This document shows, in pieces, positions 1 to 8,859 of a stretch of DNA of 44,226 bases. Origin of the DNA: an uncultured Acidobacteriia bacterium. Its GTDB lineage: Bacteria; Acidobacteriota; Terriglobia; Bryobacterales; Bryobacteraceae. Positions within the stretch are counted from its first letter, which is position 1. Each line of letters begins with the position of its first letter. The DNA lies in contig CAIKMJ010000018.1 of assembly GCA_903828455.1 (NCBI GenBank), positions 1-44,226 of the forward strand, read 5' to 3'. The position numbers and the translations under genes are program-made. The notes under the pieces were generated by a model, which saw only the letters and a list, made by a program, of their open reading frames with translations, was not told the DNA's origin and did no database searches.

Positions 1-10
1 CGGTCACCGG

Positions 11-751
11 TTACTTACCGGTGACCGCTTCGCCCGTCACGGGTTTGATCTCGATCCTGTGTGCCTGATAAAGGTACGTCCCCGTATTGAGCAGCGTATG
101 GATCGGCTGCGAATAATTCTCAAAAGTCACCTGTTGCTGTTTTAATTCCGGCCGGTCCACCGGCGGCTGACCATCAGCCGTGCCGCGTCTCGAGGTGGGC
201 AAGCGGTAGTAGTACACCACCGTGGGCCACGTGTGCGTGTGCGGCGGTTCCGATTCCCCCGGTTTCACTTCCAGTTCCAGCACCCGTACATACGAATTTT
301 CCAGCGCGACTTTGATGGATGGATCGTGAATCACCACGCCGTCGGTCGGAGGCAGCGGCGGATTCTTCACCGGCGCGCAGTCGCCTTTCTTTAACTCGAT
401 CCGCAGATAGTGAACGGCAGAGGGGCCGCTCTTGCCGCCCTTTTCCTTCTTTCCCGCCGCTTCCCAGCGCGTGGTGAAACTGCGGACTTCCGCGCGCTCG
501 CCGGACTTCGGCGAATCCTGTATCACGACAGACGGCCACACGTGCGAGTAAGCGGGCATTTTTGCGCCAGCCGGAATGTTGACGTCCAGCACTCGTACGC
601 TCTCGTTATCGATCACCACCTTGTGGGTCCCGGGCGAGACAGCTACGGCGTCGCGCGCGTCCGGGACCGCCGTGCCGCATCCGGCACCGAACAGTCCGGC
701 GGGCGCGAGCAGGGCGCAGGCAGCAAAAACTTTTGCGATGGGTTTCGTCAT
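11..751 (-). CDS. Exported cupin-like protein (two cupin-type halves)
   Basis: About 246 residues. The N-terminus is a hydrophobic signal sequence (about residues 5-25) ending in GAGC, which could be a weak lipobox, so the protein may be a lipoprotein. Two similar halves follow. Each has a strand pattern of the type NESVRVLDVNIPAG / NSYVRVLELEVKPGE, a downstream His (SHVWPSVV in the first half, HTHTWPTVVYYY in the second), and then a beta-rich stretch. This is the usual look of small exported cupin proteins in acidobacteria. A metal site is possible in the second half (HTH), less so in the first. I chose the ATG at 751. An ATG at 772 would add seven residues (MRENRPV), and AGAGAG lies before 751. 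It is divergent from the amidohydrolase at 863. No substrate can be named. A similar two-half protein lies at 2875. Confidence 0.7.
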   Translation of the reverse strand: MTKPIAKVFAACALLAPAGLFGAGCGTAVPDARDAVAVSPGTHKVVIDNESVRVLDVNIPAGAKMPAYSHVWPSVVIQDSPKSGERAEVRSFTTRWEAAGKKEKGGKSGPSAVHYLRIELKKGDCAPVKNPPLPPTDGVVIHDPSIKVALENSYVRVLELEVKPGESEPPHTHTWPTVVYYYRLPTSRRGTADGQPPVDRPELKQQQVTFENYSQPIHTLLNTGTYLYQAHRIEIKPVTGEAVTGK

Positions 752-862
752 GACTGGTCTATTCTCTCTCATGCCGAGCCCCTCCCGAAGCGCGGGGCAC
801 GGCACGGCTCGCCGTTGCGGCCCGCCGGGACTGCCTGATACGCTGAAGCCCGGAGCGAGGCG

Positions 863-2296
863 ATGAAACCCACAATCGATCGGCGTCAGTTCATCGGAGG
901 CGTGGCGGCACTGGCGGCCTCGCGGGCGCTTGCGCAAAAGGCCCCGAGCGGGAAAATCGCAGCCGAGGCGGCGGGACATCTCCCCGCGCGCGGCGAATTG
1001 CTGCTGCGGAACGCCTGGGTGATGACGATGGACGCCGAACTGGGCGACATCGCGGGCGGCGACGTGCACATTCGCGACGGAAAGATCGTGGCCGTCGGCA
1101 AAGCTCTGGCTGCGCCCGGAGCTACGGTGCTCGACGGGCGGGGAAGCATCGTGCTCCCCGGCCTTGTGGATACCCACTGGCACATGTGGAACAGCCTGCT
1201 GCGGGATTTCGCCGGCGAGAAAGCGAGCGACGGATACTTCGCCACGGTGGCCCGATTCGGCGAAGTCATGACGCCGGATGACATGTATCGCGCCACGCGG
1301 CTCGCCGCCGCCGAAGCTGTGCATTCGGGGATCACCACTGTCCACAACTTCTGTCACAACGCGCGCAGCCGCGAGCATGTGGAGGCCGACATTCGCGCAC
1401 TGCAGGAATCGGGCCTGCGCGGCCGGTATTCGTACGGGTGGGCGCAGGGGCTGGCGGATACGCAACTCTGCAATCTGGGCGATCTGGAAGGGCTGCATCG
1501 CGACTGGCCGAAGTTTGCCGGCGGCGGTCTGCTCTCGCTCGGTTTCGCCTGGCGCGGCATGTTCCGCGCGTCCGCCTTGCCGGAATCCGTCTATCGCGCG
1601 GAATTCGAAACCGCGCGCCGCCTGGGCTTGCCCATTTCAGCGCATGTGGGCAACAGCGAAATCGATTCCAAAGGGCAGATCGAGGCGCTGGCAAAGGCCA
1701 ATCTGCTGGGCCGGGATGTGCAGATTCTTCACGCCCTCTCGGCGACTCCGGCTGAAATCGCCATGCTTGCCAGTGCCGGCGCCACCGTCAGCCTTTCGCC
1801 GGGAACCGAATTGCGGATGGGCTACGGCATCACCAAAGCCGGCGATTTTCTCGATGCAGGCGTGCAGGTCGGTGTCTCGGTCGATAACACGGTGCTGGCC
1901 GGGGATGCCAACATGTTCGCGCTGCTGAAGATGATCCGCAATATCGAAAACGGCCGCAGCCACAACGAGTACAAGATGTCGGCGCGGCGGGCGCTGGAAC
2001 TGGGAACGATTGATGGCGCTCGCTCGCTGGGCCTCGACGCCACCATCGGATCGCTGAAGCCGGGCAAGCGCGCCGACGTCATCATGATCTCGACGCAGCG
2101 GCTGAACATGGGGGTCTTCACCGACCCTGCCCACATGCTGGTGGAATCGGCGCAGGCGGAAAACGTGGATACGGTCATTGCCGACGGCCGCATTCTGAAG
2201 CGCGCGGGCAAACTCACTGCGATGGCGACCGCGCCAATCTTCGCCGACGCCGCCGCATCGCTCGAAGCCATGCGCAAGCGGGCCAACTGGCGCTGA
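863..2296 (+). CDS. Tat-exported amidohydrolase (chlorohydrolase/cytosine deaminase-like)
   Basis: 477 residues. It begins with a twin-arginine signal (DRRQFIGGVAALAAS, residues 6-20), so it is probably exported folded. The body is a metal-dependent hydrolase of the amidohydrolase superfamily: a small N-terminal beta domain (LLLRNAWVMTMD, DGRGSIVLPGLVDTH), the metal motif HWH at residues 105-107, a later His in ISAHVGN near residue 260, and an Asp in the SVDNTVLAGD segment near residue 343. A C-terminal return to the beta domain contains GSLKPGKRADVIMI. The architecture matches the chlorohydrolase/guanine-deaminase/SsnA group, but the substrate is unknown. A weak GGAG/GAGG site precedes the ATG. 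It ends four bases before the convergent DoxX gene. Confidence 0.85.
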   Translation: MKPTIDRRQFIGGVAALAASRALAQKAPSGKIAAEAAGHLPARGELLLRNAWVMTMDAELGDIAGGDVHIRDGKIVAVGKALAAPGATVLDGRGSIVLPGLVDTHWHMWNSLLRDFAGEKASDGYFATVARFGEVMTPDDMYRATRLAAAEAVHSGITTVHNFCHNARSREHVEADIRALQESGLRGRYSYGWAQGLADTQLCNLGDLEGLHRDWPKFAGGGLLSLGFAWRGMFRASALPESVYRAEFETARRLGLPISAHVGNSEIDSKGQIEALAKANLLGRDVQILHALSATPAEIAMLASAGATVSLSPGTELRMGYGITKAGDFLDAGVQVGVSVDNTVLAGDANMFALLKMIRNIENGRSHNEYKMSARRALELGTIDGARSLGLDATIGSLKPGKRADVIMISTQRLNMGVFTDPAHMLVESAQAENVDTVIADGRILKRAGKLTAMATAPIFADAAASLEAMRKRANWR

Positions 2297-2300
2297 AAGG

Positions 2301-2747
2301 CTAGCGCTTCGTGCCGATCATGGTGTCCACCGAAAAGCCGTTGAGCCGTTCGCGGTGCACCAGCAGGTAGTAGTAGATGAAGACGTAGATCAGCTGCAGG
2401 CCGGCGATGTTCCAGTCCTGCGCGAGGTTGGAACCGAACACGAGCATCGCCATCACGGCGCTGCCGCCCACGATGGCGAACCGCGTCCCGAGACCCACCA
2501 CCAGCAGCAGCCCGAAGAAACCTTCCGCCCACGGCAGTACAGCTGCGAAGATCGGCAACATGGCTGGCGGGATCATCGGCGTCTTTTCAAAGTAGTGATT
2601 CAGGTAAGCGAGAAAGCCGGCAGGTCCCGCCAACAGCCGGCTCACGCCGTGCAGCATGATGTTGATGCCGAAGGTGGCACGCAGAATTCCGTATGCGAGC
2701 ACGGCATCGAAACTCGGTTGATCTGACTTCACGCTTGATTCGGGCAT
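2301..2747 (-). CDS. DoxX-family membrane protein
   Basis: 148 residues with about four transmembrane segments: YGILRATFGINIMLHGVSRL near 20-40, a PPAMLPIFAAVLPWAEGFFG stretch, VVGLGTRFAIVGGSAVMAMLVFG, and YVFIYYYLLVH. The GxxxxxHG pattern in the first helix and the GLxxRxA pattern are typical of the DoxX/SURF4 family. Members are small membrane proteins linked to respiratory or redox functions, and the exact role here is unknown. The start is supported by GGAGAG about five bases before ATG. It is convergent with the amidohydrolase. Confidence 0.8.
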   Translation of the reverse strand: MPESSVKSDQPSFDAVLAYGILRATFGINIMLHGVSRLLAGPAGFLAYLNHYFEKTPMIPPAMLPIFAAVLPWAEGFFGLLLVVGLGTRFAIVGGSAVMAMLVFGSNLAQDWNIAGLQLIYVFIYYYLLVHRERLNGFSVDTMIGTKR

Positions 2748-2860
2748 AGACTCTCCAGGGCCTCTCGGCGAACGAACAGGAATTATTATGCCTCATTACT
2801 GTGATTTGGTGCACAGGTTTTATACCAGTCCCGGGCGGGCGCCCGGCGCTGCGCTTCCGA

Positions 2861-2866
2861 TATAAT
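2861..2866 (+). promoter_or_regulatory. -10 box directly before the cupin gene start
   Basis: TATAAT lies 5 bases before the GTG at 2872 and 8 before the ATG at 2875, with no Shine-Dalgarno sequence between. A transcript started from it would be leaderless or nearly so. No convincing -35 hexamer was found. Confidence 0.5.
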
Positions 2867-2874
2867 TTGCGGTG

Positions 2875-3600
2875 ATGCAAAAGTCTTTCCGTTCCCTGAC
2901 CTCCTGGGCCGTCCCCGTGCTGGCGATTCCGGCTATGGCGCTGCTGGCGCTGGCGGCGGGCGATCCGCTGGCGATCGATCCGTCCCACTACAACCTCGAA
3001 ATTCAAAACCAGTGGACGCGCGTTTTCCGCGAGCACATGGAGGCGAAGGGAAAGCTGATCATGCACCAGCATCCGCTGCCGGGCGCGATCGTGGTCTATC
3101 TGACCAATCAGGACGTGCAGCAGACCTTCAGCGACGGCAAGGTGATCCACCGCGACCACAAGTACGGCGACGCCGCCTGGTTCGATGCCAGCGCGCATGA
3201 AAGCATCAACCTGGCCAATGCCTGGTACGAGTGCATGCAGATCGAGGCGAAGAAGCCCGCCACCATGCTGCCGCCGCTGCCCGCGGAAAAGCTGGACCCC
3301 GTGACGACGCAGCCGAAGATCTTCCACGTGGAGTTCGAAAACGATCTGGTGCGCGTGGTGCGCGTGAAGGTGGGGCCGAAACAGACCGTGCCGACGTATA
3401 AGAATCCCGCGACCAGCGCCGTGCTGGTCTACCTGACCGATCAGGACATGCAAAAGAGCGGAGCCGACGGCGTGTGGCACGACGAGCACCATAAGATGCG
3501 CAGCGTCCAGTGGGTCACAAAGGAAGACGCGCATCAGGATCGCGACACCAGCGGCAAGGGTTACGAGTTGATCCGAGTGGAACTCAAGCAGGCGCGTTGA
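2875..3600 (+). CDS. Exported cupin-like protein (paralogue of the one at 11-751)
   Basis: About 241 residues. An N-terminal hydrophobic segment (SWAVPVLAIPAMALLALAAG) acts as signal peptide. Two repeated halves follow: NQWTRVFREHMEAKGKLIMHQHPLPGAIVVYLTNQD and NDLVRVVRVKVGPKQTV...SAVLVYLTDQDMQ. The first half keeps HQH, whereas the second has no His at that point (TYKNPATSAVLVY), so at most one half can bind metal in the cupin way. Both ATG 2875 and GTG 2872 are possible starts, and I chose ATG. The last 17 bases overlap the convergent miaA gene. Function unknown. Confidence 0.7.
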   Translation: MQKSFRSLTSWAVPVLAIPAMALLALAAGDPLAIDPSHYNLEIQNQWTRVFREHMEAKGKLIMHQHPLPGAIVVYLTNQDVQQTFSDGKVIHRDHKYGDAAWFDASAHESINLANAWYECMQIEAKKPATMLPPLPAEKLDPVTTQPKIFHVEFENDLVRVVRVKVGPKQTVPTYKNPATSAVLVYLTDQDMQKSGADGVWHDEHHKMRSVQWVTKEDAHQDRDTSGKGYELIRVELKQAR

Positions 3601-4525
3601 GGAAATTCGCCACGCGCTGCTCCACCGCCCGCGCGATGGGCGGATCGTCGCCGAAGCCGCGGAAGATTTCGATTCCCGGCTCCTGGCGGAACCACGTCAT
3701 CTGCCGCTTGGCGTAGTGCCGCGTGTCGCGTTTGGCGTAAAAGATAGCGTCTTTCACGGAAAGCTCGCCGCGCAGCACCTGCAACGCCTGTTTGTAGCCG
3801 ATCGATTCGAACGGTTTCGCTGTTGCCGCGAACCCGCGCGCAAGAATGTCGGCAGTTTCTTCCAGCAGTCCGCCGGCGAACATGGCGTCGACGCGCCGGT
3901 CCAGCCGCTGATACAACTGCTCGCGGTCGGGAAACAGGCCGATCTTCAGCACGCGAAAGCCCTCCAGCGCGTCGCGGCCGGTGGCGAAGACTTCGCTGGC
4001 GCTGCTGCGGGCCGCGACGCAGATCTCCACCGCGCGCATCACCTTCGGCACGTCGTTGGAATGGATGCGCGCTGCGGTCTTCGGGTCGAGCCGCCGCAGG
4101 ATCCGGTGCACCGAACCCGGCCGCCGCTCTTCGCGTTTGCGCAGTCGCTCGCGCAGCGCCTCGTCCCGCTGCGGACCCGGCGCGAGGCCCTCAATCAGCG
4201 CCCGCAGATAAAAGCCCGTCCCGCCGGTCACCACAGGCACGTGTCCGCGGCCGGCAATTTCGCGCAGCACCTCGCGCCCGGTTCGCGAGAAATCGCCCGC
4301 GGTGAAAACCTGGTCCGGGTCGGCGAAGTCGATCAGGTGATGGGGAATGCCCCGGCGCTCTTGCTCCGGTAGTTTTGCCGTCCCGATGTTGAAGAAGCGG
4401 AAGATCTGGACCGAGTCGCAGTTCAGAATTTCACCCGCGAACTGTTGCGCGATTTCGAGCGCCACGCCGCTCTTCCCGGACCCCGTGGGACCGGCGATTG
4501 CCACCAGTCCTGGATTATTTGGCAA
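3584..4525 (-). CDS. miaA: tRNA dimethylallyltransferase
   Basis: 313 residues, normal for MiaA. The enzyme transfers a dimethylallyl group to N6 of A37 in tRNAs that read codons starting with U. Visible motifs are the P-loop GPTGSGKS (12-19), the D-loop CDSVQIF followed by IGTAKL, HHLIDFADP, TGGTGFYLRAL, and the C-terminal RDTRHYAKRQMTWFR that contacts tRNA. The reading frame begins at a TTG (4525) preceded by AGGGGG at a good distance. An upstream in-frame alternative was not seen. The 3' end overlaps the end of the cupin gene on the other strand. It is divergent from the TPR gene; a minus-strand TATAAC lies at 4545-4550. Confidence 0.96.
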   Translation of the reverse strand: MPNNPGLVAIAGPTGSGKSGVALEIAQQFAGEILNCDSVQIFRFFNIGTAKLPEQERRGIPHHLIDFADPDQVFTAGDFSRTGREVLREIAGRGHVPVVTGGTGFYLRALIEGLAPGPQRDEALRERLRKREERRPGSVHRILRRLDPKTAARIHSNDVPKVMRAVEICVAARSSASEVFATGRDALEGFRVLKIGLFPDREQLYQRLDRRVDAMFAGGLLEETADILARGFAATAKPFESIGYKQALQVLRGELSVKDAIFYAKRDTRHYAKRQMTWFRQEPGIEIFRGFGDDPPIARAVEQRVANFLNAPA

Positions 4526-4620
4526 CGGCTATCCCCCTCTCAGCGTTATACAATGATGACAACTGTGTCTCTGGCCGAAGCTGCATCGGCCGGGCGGCAC
4601 ACCCAGGAAGGCGATGCATA

Positions 4621-6690
4621 ATGACCGGTAGAACTGGAGCGGTGCTGGCGACGAAACGCGGGTTCACGCTCCTGGCGTTGGGAACTCTGTACTTTACGGC
4701 CGTTTCCCCGGTCCCGCTCCGCGCGCAGACGGCGGTGTCTTCTGCCTCCGCGGCCGCCGACGATCATTCGCCAGCCTATTACAACTTTGCCATGGCGCAC
4801 CTTTACGGTGAGTTGGCCAGTACTTACGGCAATCGGGGCGAGTATGTGAATAAGGCGCTCGATTTTTACCGCGCGGCCCTGAAGCTGGACCCGAGCGCGG
4901 TTTACATCCAGGAAGAACTTACGCAGTTCTACGTGCAGATCGGCCAGCTCGATAAAGCGCAGGCCGAAGCCGATGCCATCCTGAAAGCGCATCCGGACGA
5001 CACCGGCGCGCGGCGCATTCTGGGCCGCGTTTACAGCAGCCAGGTGGGCGACCCCGAATCCGGGCGGTTCGATCGCGCCATGCTGCAGAAGGCAATCGAC
5101 CAGTATCAGAAGATTGTGCAGGCCGAGCCGAAGGATCTGGAAAGTCTGCAGCAACTGGCTCGCCTCTACCGGGCGGCTCGCGATGAAAATGCCGCGGAAC
5201 GGACCTTCAAACAGATTCTCGCCATCAATCCGGACGATGAAGACGGACTCAACGGTCTGGCCGTCGTGTACGCCGACCGCGGCGATATGACCGGCGCCAT
5301 CGCTCTGCTGAAACAGGCGGTCGATAAGAATCCCGATCCCCGCACGCTGGTGATGCTGGCCGAATTTTACGACCAGGTGAAGGAGTTTTCTGCCGCGGCT
5401 GACGTCTGGAAGCAGGTCGCCGAGGCCACCAACGACAACGTGCGCGTACGCCGTGCGCTGGCGGCCGATCTGCTGAATGCCGGGCGGCTCGATGAGGCGC
5501 TGACCGCCTTCCGCGCGCTGGCGGAGGAAGATCCCGGCAGTGTGCCGTTGCAGCTTCAGATTGCGGAAATCCTCCAGAAGAAGCGCGACTACGCCGGCGC
5601 CGAAGCGGCTCTCGCCAAAGCACGTTCTCTCGATAACAACCCGGCAGTCCGGTTCGCCGAGGCCGAGCTCCTGCGTATGCAGGGCAAGTGGCAGCAGGCG
5701 GCGATCGCGTTGCAGGCTCTGCTGAACGATACGAAGCAGAACAACTACACCGACGCCGACAAGGGCGAGCGGATGCGCCTGCTCGAGCGACTCGGCGCCG
5801 TGTTGCAGGAATCCGGCAGGACGACCGAGGCCGTCGCCGCTTTTCGCCAGATTGCCGAGCTCGATTCGGAGCTGGCGCCCCGCGTGGAAGGGCAGGTTAT
5901 CGAAGTCTACCGTTCGGCCAAGGACTACAAGACAGCGCGGCAGCTGGCCGATGTGGCTGTAAAGCGATACTCCGGAGACCGCGGTCTGATCTTTGTCCAT
6001 GCCTCCCTTTTGGGCGATCTGGCGCAGCCCGATCAGGCGATCACTGAGCTGAAGAACCTGCCGCAGTCGGCGAACGACAAGGAAGTGATCCTGTCGATCG
6101 CGCAAATTCAGGACAAGGCGAAGCGCTTCGACGACGAACGCAAAACGCTCGACACGGCCGACACGCTGGCGAAGAGTCCGGAAGAAAAGCAGGCCATCCT
6201 GTTCATGCGCGGCGCCATGTTCGAGCGGCAGAAGAATTTTGAGGCGGCCGAAAAGGCTTTCCGCGACGTGCTGGCCACCGACCCAGGCAACTCCGGCGCC
6301 ATGAACTACATCGGCTACATGTTTGCCGACCGCAATGTGCGGCTCGAAGAGGCGCAGCAGCTGATTTCGAAGGCCGTCGATATCGAACCGGATAACGGCG
6401 CGTATCTGGACAGCCTCGGGTGGGTTCACTTCCGGCTGAACAAGCTGGATCTGGCCGAGGGCGAACTGCGCCAGGCCGTGGACAAGGTCGGCAAGGACCC
6501 CACGGTGCACGATCACCTGGCGGAGGTTTACTTCAAACAGGGCAAGGTCCGCGAAGCGATTCAGCAGTGGGAGGCCGCGGTCAACGAATGGAAGACCTCC
6601 GCGCCCAGCGATCAGGATCCCGCCGAACTGGCGAAGATCAATAAGAAGCTGGAAGGCGCCCGCGTGAAGATTTCCGAAAAGGCCCGCTGA
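4621..6690 (+). CDS. Exported TPR-repeat protein
   Basis: 689 residues. A signal peptide (FTLLALGTLYFTAVSPVPLRAQ) is followed by an almost uninterrupted array of tetratricopeptide repeats to the C-terminus. Typical units are ALDFYRAALKLDPSAVYIQEEL, KAQAEADAILKAHPDDTGARRI, AERTFKQILAINPDDEDGL and AEKAFRDVLATDPGNSGAM. Such proteins act as scaffolds in the periplasm or outer membrane; the last repeats (GYMFADRNVRLEEAQQLI, DSLGWVHFRL) resemble the TPR proteins often found with outer-membrane or polysaccharide machinery. I chose the ATG at 4621 because AGGAAG lies 10 bases upstream and the signal peptide follows directly. An open frame reaches back to 4498 but would overlap miaA. The partner is unknown. 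Confidence 0.85.
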   Translation: MTGRTGAVLATKRGFTLLALGTLYFTAVSPVPLRAQTAVSSASAAADDHSPAYYNFAMAHLYGELASTYGNRGEYVNKALDFYRAALKLDPSAVYIQEELTQFYVQIGQLDKAQAEADAILKAHPDDTGARRILGRVYSSQVGDPESGRFDRAMLQKAIDQYQKIVQAEPKDLESLQQLARLYRAARDENAAERTFKQILAINPDDEDGLNGLAVVYADRGDMTGAIALLKQAVDKNPDPRTLVMLAEFYDQVKEFSAAADVWKQVAEATNDNVRVRRALAADLLNAGRLDEALTAFRALAEEDPGSVPLQLQIAEILQKKRDYAGAEAALAKARSLDNNPAVRFAEAELLRMQGKWQQAAIALQALLNDTKQNNYTDADKGERMRLLERLGAVLQESGRTTEAVAAFRQIAELDSELAPRVEGQVIEVYRSAKDYKTARQLADVAVKRYSGDRGLIFVHASLLGDLAQPDQAITELKNLPQSANDKEVILSIAQIQDKAKRFDDERKTLDTADTLAKSPEEKQAILFMRGAMFERQKNFEAAEKAFRDVLATDPGNSGAMNYIGYMFADRNVRLEEAQQLISKAVDIEPDNGAYLDSLGWVHFRLNKLDLAEGELRQAVDKVGKDPTVHDHLAEVYFKQGKVREAIQQWEAAVNEWKTSAPSDQDPAELAKINKKLEGARVKISEKAR

Positions 6691-6726
6691 GCCGGCGCCG
6701 CGGGCGGGTTGTAGCGCCGCCTCCGG

Positions 6727-7539
6727 TTACAGGACGTCCGCGAAACCGCGTTTGAGATAGCGGAAGAAAAGCCCGCCTGTCACGAATGCGCCCACCGCGA
6801 ATGCGGCGGTCATGGCCCAGTCTTCAGGGGCAGGCAGGCGGTGTCCCAGCAGCATAAGCCGGTAGTCGCGAACCAGATACGCCAGCGGATTGGCCCGGAT
6901 GGCGAAGCGGGCCCAGGCGGGAAATTGCTTCTCGGTGATCAGAATCGGCGTGACCCAGAACCAGAGCGTCATGATCACGGAAAGAATCTGTGCCGTATCC
7001 CGCAGGTAGACCTGCAGCGCGCCGGCGATCCAGCCCAGTCCCACCGCCAGCATCCCGAGCAGCAGCAGAAATACGGGGAGCAGAAAGACCATCGGGCTGA
7101 AGTCCTGCATCCAGAGTCCGGCGGCGGCCACGAACAGCGCCACGGCCAGCAGGTGGCTGATCAGCGACGAGAGAAAGATCGTTACCGGAACGATCTCCGC
7201 CGGGAAGATCGTTTTCGTGATCAGATTGGCGTGTTCCACAATGGCACTGGCCGAACGCAACAATGTTTCGCTGAACAGCATCCACGGCAACATGCCGGCG
7301 AAGAGAAGCATCGGGTAATTCTGAGTAACTTCATCAGGGCCGGGTTTTGTCTTGAGGCAGACGCCGAATATGAAAGTGTAGCTTCCCAGCAACACCAGTG
7401 GGTGAATTAAGCCCCACAGCCAGCCCGCCGCGGAGCCCACGTAGCGCTGTTGGAAATCACGCTTAACTAGTTGCAAAATAAGGGATCGTCGCTCAATCAG
7501 ATGGCGAGCGAAATGCGAACCTGGAATTCTTTTCGGCAA
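6727..7539 (-). CDS. ABC-2 type transporter permease (polysaccharide export, Wzm/TagG-like)
   Basis: 270 residues. The N-terminal amphipathic stretch LILQLVKRDFQQRYVGSAAGWLWGLIHPL is the signature of the Wzm/TagG permeases. About six transmembrane helices follow (e.g. LLGSYTFIFGVCL, VPVTIFLSSLISHLLAVALFVAAAG, MVFLLPVFLLLLGMLAVGLGW, LSVIMTLWFWVTPILI) and then the conserved RANPLAYLVRDYR. Such permeases work with an ATPase (Wzt/TagH) to export O-antigen, teichoic acid or capsule. No ATPase partner lies beside it, so it must come from elsewhere. The frame opens with TTG at 7539 right after an in-frame TAA and has no clear ribosome site; a downstream start is possible. Confidence 0.85.
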   Translation of the reverse strand: MPKRIPGSHFARHLIERRSLILQLVKRDFQQRYVGSAAGWLWGLIHPLVLLGSYTFIFGVCLKTKPGPDEVTQNYPMLLFAGMLPWMLFSETLLRSASAIVEHANLITKTIFPAEIVPVTIFLSSLISHLLAVALFVAAAGLWMQDFSPMVFLLPVFLLLLGMLAVGLGWIAGALQVYLRDTAQILSVIMTLWFWVTPILITEKQFPAWARFAIRANPLAYLVRDYRLMLLGHRLPAPEDWAMTAAFAVGAFVTGGLFFRYLKRGFADVL

Positions 7540-7603
7540 TGGGGGATATTACCAGTCAAGAGGGTTGACTTGCAACCTTAAAGACTGTTAACCTGACAGT
7601 TCC

Positions 7604-7623
7604 CCGACTTCGGTCGGTTTTTT
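7604..7623 (+). terminator. Intrinsic terminator with UUCG tetraloop
   Basis: CCGAC - TTCG - GTCGG followed directly by six T. This is a compact five-pair stem closed by the very stable UUCG loop, pointing along the plus strand. The nearest upstream plus-strand gene ends at 6690 and the M23 peptidase begins at 7751. The terminator therefore sits in the leader region of the peptidase or ends an unannotated short transcript. A possible TTGACT box with a weak -10 lies at 7565-7593. Confidence 0.65.
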
Positions 7624-7750
7624 GTTCTTCCCTGCGGTATCGGGATTTCCGGACCGGGAGGGACGCAGTCCGCAATTCACGAAGGCCCGCGTTCGGCCAA
7701 TAATGGCATCAGGCTGGTTTCAGCCGCGAACGGGAGCCAGGAGCTAAGGA

Positions 7751-8641
7751 TTGAAGCAGGATTACTTTATCGTTGAACTCGCGCATTCCCTCAACGGGCG
7801 GTTGCGGCGTATTCACATCTCTCACCGTGTTATTTACAGCTCGCTGGGAGTGCTCGGTCTGGTTCTGCTGATTCTTTGCGGCGTGGCAGGCAGCTACGCG
7901 CGGATGGCCTGGAAAGTATCGAATTACAACTCGCTGCAGCAGGAAGCTCAGTTGCTGCGCGACCGTTACGAAAATCTGCAGGTAAAGGTCAAACAGACCA
8001 ACGAGCAGCTCGCCAGCCTGCAGCTTCTCGCCGAGGAAGTTTCCACGGCTTACGGTGTGCGCCGGCAGCTGGCCGGTTCGGCTGACCTGGTGGCGGAAGC
8101 GCCGCTGGTTCCGACCATGCACGAGACTCTCGAGGAATTCAGCTACCTTCGCACCACCAACCTTGCCCGCCGGCAGCGCAATATCTTCAGCGATCTCAAC
8201 GTGAACGTGCTGCCCGGTGCCTGGCCTGTGACGGGCCGGCTTGAGGGCGGCTATGGACGCCGTAACGATCCGTTTTCCGGTGAAGGCGCCATGCATACGG
8301 GCGTCGATATCTCGGCGCCGCGGGGCACGCCGGTGCGCGCGACGGCAGACGGAGTGGTGATCCACGCCAGCTGGAACGGCGGCTACGGCAAGTGCGTGAT
8401 AATCGACCACGGCCACGGCTACCAGACCTGGTACGGGCACCTGTCCCGCATGGATGTCATTGAAGGCCAGGAAATCCGTCAGGGTGAAGTGCTGGGCGCG
8501 GTCGGAACCACCGGCCACTCCACCGGACCGCACTTGCACTACGAGGTTCGCGTCGGTTCCGCGCCGGTCAATCCGTATCGCTTCCTTGCGCGCGCAGTCA
8601 CCACGGCGCCATCACGCGACACCGCTGGCCTGCCCTTCTAA
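7751..8641 (+). CDS. M23-family metallopeptidase, membrane-anchored
   Basis: 296 residues. It has a short cytosolic N-terminus, one transmembrane helix (about 29-50), a coiled coil (about 58-98: SLQQEAQLLRDRYENLQVKV and on) and a C-terminal M23/LytM domain (about 160-280). Zinc and catalytic residues are all present: H182 and D186 in HTGVD, H230 in WYGHLS, H261/H263 in HLHYE. It is expected to cut peptidoglycan cross-bridges in the periplasm, possibly as a cell-division or cell-shape hydrolase. The start is TTG, supported by AGGAG seven bases upstream. The preceding 200 bases contain a terminator at 7604-7623. Confidence 0.92.
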   Translation: MKQDYFIVELAHSLNGRLRRIHISHRVIYSSLGVLGLVLLILCGVAGSYARMAWKVSNYNSLQQEAQLLRDRYENLQVKVKQTNEQLASLQLLAEEVSTAYGVRRQLAGSADLVAEAPLVPTMHETLEEFSYLRTTNLARRQRNIFSDLNVNVLPGAWPVTGRLEGGYGRRNDPFSGEGAMHTGVDISAPRGTPVRATADGVVIHASWNGGYGKCVIIDHGHGYQTWYGHLSRMDVIEGQEIRQGEVLGAVGTTGHSTGPHLHYEVRVGSAPVNPYRFLARAVTTAPSRDTAGLPF

Positions 8642-8802
8642 GCCAGCCTCTCCTTCCCCACCACCAAGCCCGGATTCGTTCTCATTTTAGGGCCCCAATT
8701 CGCCTCGTCATTCCCCGCCGCCACTTAGCCATCCGTTAGCAAACACCCGCTAACTTGTTAGGTAACCCCTTCAGCGTCAATAGAATACTGACTATTGAGA
8801 TC

Positions 8803-8832
8803 TTGTTTGATCCCCGCTCCGACCGCTAGTAT
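8803..8832 (+). promoter_or_regulatory. Putative promoter of the PEP-CTERM gene
   Basis: TTGTTT (8803-8808), an 18-base spacer, and TAGTAT (8827-8832). Upstream lie two inverted repeats with the same geometry (six-base arms, eight-base spacer): GTTAGC/GCTAAC at 8735-8754 and CAATAG/CTATTG at 8778-8797, possible regulator sites. Confidence 0.4.
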
Positions 8833-8859
8833 GAGGTTTCGGAAGAGGTAAAAGATCAA

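Noticed and set aside
4546-6516. Minus-strand frame of 656 codons across the TPR gene
   Set aside because: Shadow frame; the plus strand has a signal peptide, ribosome site and clear TPR repeats.
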